Shown here: positions 1 to 4,219 of the stretch, in pieces
How the letters are laid out: each line of letters starts with the position of its first letter
Numbering within the stretch: the first letter of the stretch is position 1
Notes under the pieces: generated by a model
Seen by the model: only the letters and a program-made list of their open reading frames with translations
Database searches by the model: none
What the model was told of the DNA's origin: nothing
NCBI GenBank assembly: GCA_043808565.1
Contig: JAZDEQ010000053.1
Coordinates: 1-8,773, forward strand
Source: UBA12403 sp043808565
GTDB taxonomy: Bacteria > Patescibacteriota > Patescibacteriia > UBA9934 > GWF2-40-263
Length of the DNA: 8,773 nucleotides
Direction: 5' to 3'
Translations under genes and position numbers: made by a program

Positions 1-50
1 CAGGCGTCGGGTGGCAAGCCATCCTATTTATTGTAATTTTTGCGAAGGGT

Positions 51-83
51 GTCCCCCATAGCTCGCCGCGAGCGGCGGGGGAC
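51..83. other. GC-rich bulged hairpin
   Basis: GTCCCC (51-56) pairs with GGGGAC (78-83), and CGCCG (64-68) pairs with CGGCG (73-77) around the loop CGAG. This gives an 11-bp GC stem with a 7-base bulge (57-63) on the left arm. Neither strand has a T-run after it, so it is not a standard intrinsic terminator. It lies 15 bases after a TAA at 34-36 that could end an upstream gene running in from the left, and 38 bases before the first gene. It could be a 3' stabilising element or an intergenic palindromic repeat. The role is unknown. Confidence 0.5.
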
Positions 84-121
84 GTACATCGTCCTTAAAC
101 TACTTGTTTCTGCAGTAATCT

Positions 122-376
122 ATGGATATTAAAATTTTTACTCAATACTACGGCTTTGACTGGCTGGCTTTAATGATTGGTGTTGTTGGTATTTGGAAAT
201 TGGGCAGTAAAAAACGCAGTGGGTTTTTGTTTTATATGGCGGCGGCTACATCGGGATTTGTCTTTGCTATTCTGGCCAATTCTGTGGCTTATATGGTAGT
301 TAATATTATTACATTTGTTCTGCAGTTGCGTGGTTATTTGAAATGGCGAAAAGATGAGTTAAAGAAAAACGGTTAA
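122..376 (+). CDS. Small three-helix membrane protein, PnuC/SemiSWEET-like half unit
   Basis: An 84-residue protein that is mostly hydrophobic. Three membrane segments are visible at about residues 14-27, 34-53 and 55-71, followed by a basic tail (KWRKDELKKNG). The ending LQLRGYLKWRK recalls the GYxxW(K/R) end of the nicotinamide riboside transporter PnuC and its small relatives, whose fold is built from three-helix bundles like SemiSWEET and SWEET sugar transporters. A single three-helix unit would have to dimerise to form a pore. The family link is my inference from pattern; substrate is not visible. The ATG follows no Shine-Dalgarno, as for most genes here. The next gene starts 78 bases downstream on the same strand, so co-transcription is possible. 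It could equally be an unrelated small membrane protein. Confidence 0.7.
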   Translation: MDIKIFTQYYGFDWLALMIGVVGIWKLGSKKRSGFLFYMAAATSGFVFAILANSVAYMVVNIITFVLQLRGYLKWRKDELKKNG

Positions 377-454
377 CCTCTTGTATAAAAAATTCCAGTT
401 GGTACAAAAACCTTCATTGTAATTAAAAATAAATGGACGTTAAAAATCATAAAT

Positions 455-1240
455 ATGTTTAGAGAAATTGGGTCTGGTTTTACGGATTTTTTCAAGAGTT
501 TGGGAGAAAAACGCAATCTTAGCACCGCGATTGCGGCCGCTGTCTCTCTTTCTGCTTGTGCCGAAAGAGCAACATGGTCAACAGAACAACTTACGGCTTT
601 TAAATCAGAAAATACAGATGCTGAAATTTTAACCGAAGGCACAGCCGCCAGCATGGCCAATACTATCCAAAAGTTTAGTGGTCTTGTAAAAGAAGGTAAA
701 GATCCAACCATTGATCTGCGTGATCAAACTAAAATCGGGGCTTTTAGTCAAGATTCAACACTTGTTGGACAGGACGGTCATCCTTTTCTTTATGAATTAA
801 GCGCGCGACTTTTAGACGATAACGCGGTTCTTTTTACAGATTACGATCCTGTAACCACCAAACTTACTGGCGGCAGAACATGGGAAACCGTTCACCAAAC
901 CCTTTGTTTTCTTAAAACAGATCCAAAAACCGGTCTTGAAAGCTTGGTAATAAAGCGAGATATTTCTGGTCTAGGAAAAGACGATATCTCTAAGGATCAA
1001 GGAATATCATTTATAGAATTACAGATTGATCGCGAGACTGATGTTATTACCTATTTCGATATAGCAAGAACTCCTGGAATAGACGACGGTTTTGAATTAA
1101 AACTAGACGATAACGGAAAATTAAAAGAAAAAACCTTTGGAAATTATGTTCCACTGGCAGGTAAACATACAGCTGAAACCGGCGCAGAATATTTAAAACA
1201 GTTGGCAGAAGTGTTGGAAATATCCCCCGAGTCAAAGTAA
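455..1240 (+). CDS. Predicted lipoprotein of unknown function
   Basis: A 261-residue protein. The N-terminus has a charged region with several K/R up to residue 20, a short hydrophobic stretch (LSTAIAAAVS, 22-31) and a lipobox-like LSAC with the candidate lipidated cysteine at residue 35. This suggests a lipoprotein anchored to the outer face of the membrane. The rest is soluble, rich in D, E, K and T, with likely alternating beta strands (for example residues 126-140 and 180-200) and no motif I recognise. The n-region is longer than usual for a lipoprotein signal. No Shine-Dalgarno precedes the ATG; a nine-codon frame (433-462) overlaps the start but is probably chance. The gene ends 25 bases before an intrinsic terminator. 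I do not recognise the family; surface location is inferred only from the lipobox. Confidence 0.8.
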   Translation: MFREIGSGFTDFFKSLGEKRNLSTAIAAAVSLSACAERATWSTEQLTAFKSENTDAEILTEGTAASMANTIQKFSGLVKEGKDPTIDLRDQTKIGAFSQDSTLVGQDGHPFLYELSARLLDDNAVLFTDYDPVTTKLTGGRTWETVHQTLCFLKTDPKTGLESLVIKRDISGLGKDDISKDQGISFIELQIDRETDVITYFDIARTPGIDDGFELKLDDNGKLKEKTFGNYVPLAGKHTAETGAEYLKQLAEVLEISPESK

Positions 1241-1265
1241 AGCAAGCCAAAATGTAACAAAAAAT

Positions 1266-1284
1266 CGGCCAAAGGGCCGTTTTT
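1266..1284 (+). terminator. Intrinsic terminator of the lipoprotein gene
   Basis: CGGCC (1266-1270), loop AAAG, GGCCG (1275-1279), then TTTTT (1280-1284). It sits 25 bases after the stop codon at 1240. An A-run (1258-1264) precedes the stem, so weak termination on the other strand is also possible. Confidence 0.8.
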
Positions 1285-1310
1285 GTTTATCAACCAAATC
1301 ATTTAGTTTG

Positions 1311-1357
1311 AAACAAAAAGACGGCACAAAGTGGCCGATCGGTCATTTTGTGCCGTC
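1311..1357 (-). terminator. Long hairpin terminator reading leftwards
   Basis: GACGGCACAAA (1320-1330) is perfectly complementary to TTTGTGCCGTC (1347-1357). The intervening bases 1331-1346 continue the stem with two G-U pairs and a GATC loop, giving about 17 pairs. On the minus strand the stem is followed by TTTTTGTTT (plus-strand 1311-1319), while the plus strand has no T-run after it. It therefore looks like a terminator for minus-strand transcription arriving from the gene at 1450-1908, and a back-up to the hairpin at 1412-1442. Confidence 0.7.
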
Positions 1358-1368
1358 ATTATCACAAT

Positions 1369-1384
1369 TGTTCCACGTGAAACA
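1369..1384. promoter_or_regulatory. parS: parS centromere site 1 (ParB-binding)
   Basis: TGTTCCACGTGAAACA differs by one base from the widely conserved bacterial parS palindrome TGTTTCACGTGAAACA, which ParB binds to nucleate chromosome segregation and SMC loading. parS sites cluster close to the replication origin. The flanks match the second copy, so 19 bases (1367-1385) are identical to 2134-2152. Confidence 0.88.
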
Positions 1385-1411
1385 ATTAATAAAAGCCCTT
1401 AAAAACACGTG

Positions 1412-1442
1412 AACCCCGCTCCGGCGTACCCGGAACGGGGTT
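1412..1442 (-). terminator. Hairpin just after the minus-strand gene
   Basis: AACCCCG (1412-1418) pairs with CGGGGTT (1436-1442). The stem continues after one C-A mismatch with T-A and CCGG/CCGG, leaving loop CGTAC: 12 pairs in all. It begins 7 bases beyond the TAG of the minus-strand gene (stop at 1450-1452). On the minus strand a T5 run follows only six bases after the stem, so termination may be imperfect, and the second hairpin (1320-1357) may complete it. Confidence 0.6.
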
Positions 1443-1449
1443 TTGGAGA

Positions 1450-1908
1450 CTAGTTTGGCCGAAGCGCTCGGAAAACCCTTTCCCACAGGGCCGCCACATG
1501 CCTTCGGCGATCAGCGATGGTTGGGTCGGTGGCGATTTCCATTTTGGAGACCAAATCAAGGATCCCTAGATTGAGTGCGTGGTCTGCAGCTATGGGTAAC
1601 TGCTCGAGAAGCGACCTCTCAAGAGAAACCGTGTTCCACCGATGAAGAGTGATCTGACCGTTTTTTGGGTGGTTACTCGCCGCAAACGGACTGAACCACG
1701 CCCCGCCAAAAGCATAGTCGTCTGGATCAATAGGCGGCGGCAATTCGCGGGTTTCGAACTGAACCGACGCACAGATGGCTGTGTCTGACCCCGGTCTAAG
1801 AATGACCAGCCCGTGAAGCCCAACGTCCGCAGACTCTCTAACCACCGTAGATCCGAGAGAAATGGCGAAACCGCACCTCTGTACCAAATCATTCGGGATC
1901 TTCAACAT
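1450..1908 (-). CDS. Unknown 152-residue protein, compositionally distinct, between two parS sites
   Basis: I do not recognise this protein. It has no signal peptide or membrane segment and is probably cytoplasmic. The first half has hydrophobic strands (for example LHGLVILRPG, then AICASVQFETREL), a PPPIDPDDYAFGGAWFSPF region at about 57-75, and a mostly helical second half ending in a basic tail (RRRHVAALWERVFRALRPN). Three 60-base blocks I counted in this gene have 53, 60 and 57 percent G+C, against 33 percent in a block of the downstream operon, so it may have been acquired. The ATG at 1906-1908 has no good ribosome site; it overlaps the stop of a 28-codon frame that has one (ATGTTGA), which suggests translational coupling. 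An in-frame TAG not far upstream rules out a longer version. The reading frame is intact for 152 codons and is followed by a hairpin. Confidence 0.7.
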   Translation of the reverse strand: MLKIPNDLVQRCGFAISLGSTVVRESADVGLHGLVILRPGSDTAICASVQFETRELPPPIDPDDYAFGGAWFSPFAASNHPKNGQITLHRWNTVSLERSLLEQLPIAADHALNLGILDLVSKMEIATDPTIADRRRHVAALWERVFRALRPN

Positions 1909-1988
1909 GGTTCCCGCTTGGTCGATTGAAGCCGGGGGAAATGGTCCATACTAGGCAAACCCACGACCCTAAGTCTTGGTATCAACAT
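1902..1988 (-). CDS. Short upstream reading frame / possible leader peptide
   Basis: A 28-codon frame, ATG at 1986-1988 to TGA at 1902-1904, encoding a basic peptide that starts MLIPRLRVVG and ends STKREPC. It is preceded by AGGAG (plus-strand 1996-2000) with a 7-base spacer, the only textbook Shine-Dalgarno in the window. Its TGA overlaps the ATG of the 152-residue gene as ATGTTGA, an arrangement typical of termination-reinitiation coupling. It may be a leader peptide or a coupling device. The alternative is that a frameshift or sequencing error has split one longer protein, whose true start would be here. Confidence 0.45.
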   Translation of the reverse strand: MLIPRLRVVGLPSMDHFPRLQSTKREPC

Positions 1989-1995
1989 TTTGATT

Positions 1996-2000
1996 CTCCT
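1996..2000 (-). promoter_or_regulatory. Shine-Dalgarno AGGAG of the upstream reading frame
   Basis: AGAGGAG on the minus strand, seven bases before the ATG at 1988. It favours 1988 as a genuine initiation site and contrasts with all the plus-strand genes here, which lack a recognisable ribosome-binding site. Confidence 0.7.
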
Positions 2001-2017
2001 CTGAAATAGTCCGATAC

Positions 2018-2054
2018 AACACGTTTCCGTGTTTTACATCAACAGTGTTGTTGA
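2018..2054 (-). promoter_or_regulatory. Two stem-loops in the leader of the minus-strand transcript
   Basis: On the minus strand, TCAACA (2049-2054) pairs with TGTTGA (2039-2044) around ACAC. Next, AACACG (2028-2033) pairs with CGTGTT (2018-2023) around GAAA, a GNRA tetraloop. If transcription starts near 2057 as the promoter candidate implies, these lie at the 5' end of a leader of about 69 bases and leave the AGGAG exposed. They could stabilise the mRNA or bind a regulator. No known riboswitch is recognised. Confidence 0.45.
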
Positions 2055-2063
2055 CGCAGATTA

Positions 2064-2092
2064 ATAATAAGTTTTTTAAAAAAAATACGCAA
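2064..2092 (-). promoter_or_regulatory. Promoter candidate for the minus-strand gene
   Basis: On the minus strand TTGCGT (2087-2092) is followed after 17 bases by TATTAT (2064-2069). The -35 has only three consensus bases, the -10 five of six, and the spacer is ideal. The spacer is an A/T tract, so chance matches are likely; support comes from its position upstream of the Shine-Dalgarno and from the lack of a better candidate. Confidence 0.4.
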
Positions 2093-2135
2093 ACTCTAAA
2101 AATTTATTTCACCGAAGCAGGCTAGAGAAGACGAT

Positions 2136-2151
2136 TGTTCCACGTGAAACA
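2136..2151. promoter_or_regulatory. parS: parS centromere site 2 (ParB-binding)
   Basis: A second exact TGTTCCACGTGAAACA, 767 bases from the first and with the same single departure from the consensus palindrome. It lies in the gene-free region beside the DnaA boxes. Two identical 16-base copies in under 1 kb are far beyond chance expectation. Confidence 0.9.
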
Positions 2152-2226
2152 AAAAAATGAAACCTAAAGTTATTCAAGGATCAAAAAATCTATTTGTCTA
2201 CAACAGACTAGCCAAATACTCTTAGG

Positions 2227-2235
2227 TGTGGATAA
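2227..2235 (-). promoter_or_regulatory. DnaA box, perfect match
   Basis: TGTGGATAA on the plus strand is TTATCCACA on the minus strand, an exact match to the high-affinity DnaA box. It is the anchor of the cluster. Confidence 0.75.
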
Positions 2236-2258
2236 GTAAGTGCAAAAAGTACCTTTTA

Positions 2259-2267
2259 GGTGAATAA
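2259..2267 (-). promoter_or_regulatory. DnaA box, one mismatch
   Basis: GGTGAATAA is TTATTCACC on the minus strand, matching TTATNCACA except at the last base. It has the same orientation as the perfect box and lies 32 bases (about three helical turns) from it. Confidence 0.6.
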
Positions 2268-2274
2268 CTTTGGG

Positions 2275-2283
2275 TTATCCACC
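2275..2283 (+). promoter_or_regulatory. DnaA box, one mismatch, opposite orientation
   Basis: TTATCCACC matches TTATNCACA except at the last base. Together with the preceding box it forms an inverted repeat (2259-2268 with 2274-2283, one mismatch, 5-base gap). Confidence 0.6.
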
Positions 2284-2292
2284 CAAAAATTG

Positions 2293-2340
2293 TTCAAGTA
2301 AATTAAAAATCCGCTTTGTTAAGCGGATTTTTTACTTGAA
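2293..2340. terminator. Long bidirectional terminator-like hairpin closing the origin region
   Basis: TTCAAGTAAA (2293-2302) is perfectly complementary to TTTACTTGAA (2331-2340), and AAATCCGCTT (2307-2316) to AAGCGGATTT (2321-2330), loop TGTT. That makes 20 pairs with a 4-base bulge (2303-2306). The inner part alone has the form A5-stem-T6 and could terminate in both directions. No plus-strand gene ends nearby, so it may insulate the origin from the surface operon. Its right arm carries the first five bases of that operon's -35 element. Confidence 0.7.
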
Positions 2341-2364
2341 AAACTTTAGTGTTCATGCTATAAT
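2336..2364 (+). promoter_or_regulatory. Strong sigma70-type promoter of the surface operon
   Basis: TTGAAA (2336-2341), a 17-base spacer, then TATAAT (2359-2364) preceded by TG one base before (extended -10, TGCTATAAT). The -10 is perfect and the -35 has four of six consensus bases. Transcription would start near 2371, giving a leader of only about 17 bases before the ATG at 2388, with no Shine-Dalgarno. Confidence 0.85.
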
Positions 2365-2387
2365 ATCACTAGATAAAGCCAAAAAGT

Positions 2388-3290
2388 ATGCATTGGAAAT
2401 TAATTGGCCTAATTTTAGTGGGGGTTTTTAGTATCAGTCGTTTTGCTTTAGCTGAAATGACTTCGACTAATTACCAAATTGAGTGGGACTCAATTAATTC
2501 CGGCGGCTCAGATGTTAGCTCGTCGGGTAGTTATGTTTTAAGGGACACCGTTGGTAATGCTTCGGCCGGAGAAAGTGAAAGTACCAGTTACCTTCTCCAA
2601 GCTGGATATCGAGCCGGAATTTTTGATCAAGTGATATCGTTTGATATTTTTGGTCAAAACAGTTCATCTTCAAGAACAGCCACAGCCTTAATTGGAACAA
2701 CTATAACCACTGATGTCACCGGACTAAGTATTGGAGATTACATTGCCTTAATCCAAGACGAAGGCGAGAATCAAATTTCAGCCATCGGCCAAATCACGGA
2801 AATTGGTGCCGGAACAATAACCGTCGATGAATTGAAAGACGGGGGCGTTTCCCCAACAATCGACGGAACAAATGATTTTGTCTATCAGCTTGAAGGAAAC
2901 GACGTTGGTCTCGGAACTCTTAATACCGCCTCGGTCAAAACCGCAACTATTGGTTTTGAAATAAATTCTGGCTTTGATCCTGGATATTCAGTTCAGGTTT
3001 ATGAAAACCAAGGCTTAATCGCCGGGACAAAAGAAATTGATCCAGTAGCTGACGGCGTAGTTACGGTCGGCAGTGAAGAATACGGCGGACGATCTTCAGA
3101 CAGAACACTGGGTTCAACTTTTGATACGATCGACACAGCCTTTATGACCGACTTTCAAGAAATTGCCGATGATATTGGGGTACAAATTGCTAGAAGAAAT
3201 TTTTTGACTTTAAAAGCCGCAATAGCCAGTTCGACAGATTCTGGAGATTATTCACAAACATTGACGATAATTGCCTCTGGTAATTTTTAA
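2388..3290 (+). CDS. Secreted protein, first gene of the surface operon
   Basis: A 300-residue protein with a clear signal peptide (LIGLILVGVFSISRFALA, cleavage predicted after residue 22). The mature N-terminus (24-75) has a two-part pattern, STNYQIEWDSINSGG then SSSGSYVLRDTVGN, then STSYLLQAGYR. I have seen this style in secreted proteins of candidate-phyla bacteria but cannot put a family name on it. Residues 80-190 look all-beta (many I/V/T alternations), and 190-300 form a further beta region ending DYSQTLTIIASGNF. There is no membrane anchor, lipobox or sorting signal, so it is probably released or held by partners. The gene directly follows a strong promoter and its stop is one base before the next start. 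It may be the secreted subunit of a structure whose anchored parts are encoded downstream. Confidence 0.85.
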   Translation: MHWKLIGLILVGVFSISRFALAEMTSTNYQIEWDSINSGGSDVSSSGSYVLRDTVGNASAGESESTSYLLQAGYRAGIFDQVISFDIFGQNSSSSRTATALIGTTITTDVTGLSIGDYIALIQDEGENQISAIGQITEIGAGTITVDELKDGGVSPTIDGTNDFVYQLEGNDVGLGTLNTASVKTATIGFEINSGFDPGYSVQVYENQGLIAGTKEIDPVADGVVTVGSEEYGGRSSDRTLGSTFDTIDTAFMTDFQEIADDIGVQIARRNFLTLKAAIASSTDSGDYSQTLTIIASGNF

Positions 3291-3291
3291 T

Positions 3292-4218
3292 ATGAATCGT
3301 TGGATTTTACTCTTAATTCTTTTGCTCTCGTGCGGTTTTGTCCGACCGGTCTTTGCGATTGGCATTGCTCCGGCGACAATTGAATTAACAGGCGATCCAG
3401 GTTCGGTTTTAAAACAGGAAATTACAGTTATTAATACTAAGGATGCCGAACAAACTTATTATTTAAACACCAGAAAATTTACAGCTCAGGGCGATGAAAG
3501 TGGAACGCCAAAATTTGTTCCTTCAGAAGAAAATTCTGATCTGGTTAACTGGCTATCTTTTTCCAGCCAAGCAGTGATTGTCCCAGCTAGATCTTTTGCT
3601 AAAATCCCTTTTAGTATTTCCGTTCCATTTGGTACACCGGCTGGGAGTTATTTTGTGGCCGTGACGGTTGCTGAAAATCCTTCGGAAATCGTGGCCGCAA
3701 ATGGCGCCACGATTCAAGCGGAAACCGCTTCACTAATTTTCTTAACAGTTAATGGCGAAACAAACTTGGCCGGCCAACTACTGGATTTTCAAGTTGATCC
3801 AGTTGATACCAATCAAATTCTTAGCACTTATAAGTATCGGGTCCAGAACCAAGGCAATGTTTATTTCGCACCCCAAGGAACCATAACTTTAAAGGATATT
3901 TTTGGTCGAACAATTTTAACCGCCGACGCCAATCAACAAGCCGGTCGGATTTTACCAAATTCTACCAGAACTTTTAACGGCGTTCTTGGACAAAATAATC
4001 AAGAAAGTTTTTTCACTTTATTAAAACATCAATTTTCTGTTTTTACTGCTGGCCCAATAACTGCTTATCTGGAAATAAATATTGGTGAAAGTGGTCCAAC
4101 AATTACCGCAACTGATTCTTTCTGGTATATCCCCTGGGAATTATTTTCAATGTTGATTCTGGCGATTCTGATCATTCTAATTGCTTATGGTTTAGTGAGA
4201 ATGAAAACCAAAAAATAG
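3292..4218 (+). CDS. Membrane-anchored Ig-like protein, DUF916/COG1470-like
   Basis: From the ATG at 3292 the product has 308 residues; the in-frame ATG at 3271 would overlap the previous gene and put extra residues before the signal peptide, so 3292 is preferred. The signal peptide spans 1-22 (ending PVFA, followed by IGIAPATIEL). Residues 23-130 form an Ig-like beta sandwich with the layout PGSVLKQEITVINTKD... YYLNTRKF... VIVPARSFAKIPFSISVP... GSYFVAVTV, which resembles the N-terminal domain of DUF916/WxL-associated proteins and COG1470. A second beta domain covers about 140-270. One membrane helix (about 284-303, LFSMLILAILIILIAYGLV) and a basic tail (RMKTKK) give a type I topology. It is one base from each neighbouring gene. 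A role as an anchored chaperone or scaffold for secreted partners is inference. Confidence 0.87.
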   Translation: MNRWILLLILLLSCGFVRPVFAIGIAPATIELTGDPGSVLKQEITVINTKDAEQTYYLNTRKFTAQGDESGTPKFVPSEENSDLVNWLSFSSQAVIVPARSFAKIPFSISVPFGTPAGSYFVAVTVAENPSEIVAANGATIQAETASLIFLTVNGETNLAGQLLDFQVDPVDTNQILSTYKYRVQNQGNVYFAPQGTITLKDIFGRTILTADANQQAGRILPNSTRTFNGVLGQNNQESFFTLLKHQFSVFTAGPITAYLEINIGESGPTITATDSFWYIPWELFSMLILAILIILIAYGLVRMKTKK

Positions 4219-4219
4219 T

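Larger units (their letters stand above)
2055..2292. other. oriC: Putative chromosomal replication origin (oriC)
   Basis: A non-coding, AT-rich stretch holding A/T tracts (2061-2110), a parS site (2136-2151), a second AT-rich segment (2151-2215) that could be the unwinding element, and a DnaA-box cluster (2227-2283). Reading away from the perfect box on the minus strand, a CC spacer leads into TAAGAGTATTTG, loosely like DnaA-trio elements. DnaA boxes plus AT-rich DNA plus parS in a gene-free gap is the usual make-up of a bacterial origin. No dnaA or other origin-linked gene is in the window, so this rests on the sites alone. Confidence 0.65.

Noticed and set aside
1..98. Possible 3' ends of genes entering from the left: a frame ending at TAA 34-36 (QASGGKPSYLL) and one ending at TAA 96-98.
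   Set aside because: Both are too short to support and neither resembles a protein end I know. The hairpin at 51-83 slightly favours the first, but this is not enough to annotate.
377..454. Promoter for the lipoprotein gene (TTGTAT ... TACAAA or TTGGTA ... TAATTA).
   Set aside because: Weak hexamers or poor spacing; several equally weak alternatives overlap, so none can be chosen.
373..711. A 112-codon minus-strand frame over the start of the lipoprotein gene.
   Set aside because: Low-complexity antisense shadow of a better-supported gene with a lipobox; no start signal.
1287..1295. TTATCAACC as a further DnaA box.
   Set aside because: Two mismatches, one in the core, and far from the cluster.
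1590..1892. A second minus-strand frame of 100 codons within the 152-residue gene.
   Set aside because: Arg/Ser-rich, in another frame of the same strand, without a ribosome site; the longer frame with coupling at its start is preferred.
2170..2178. TTATTCAAG as a fourth DnaA box in the AT-rich region.
   Set aside because: Two mismatches at the end of the motif; such matches are common in AT-rich DNA.
3271..3291. An in-frame upstream ATG that would add seven residues to the Ig-like protein.
   Set aside because: It overlaps the previous gene and places residues before the signal peptide; the ATG at 3292 gives a standard signal and one-base spacing.
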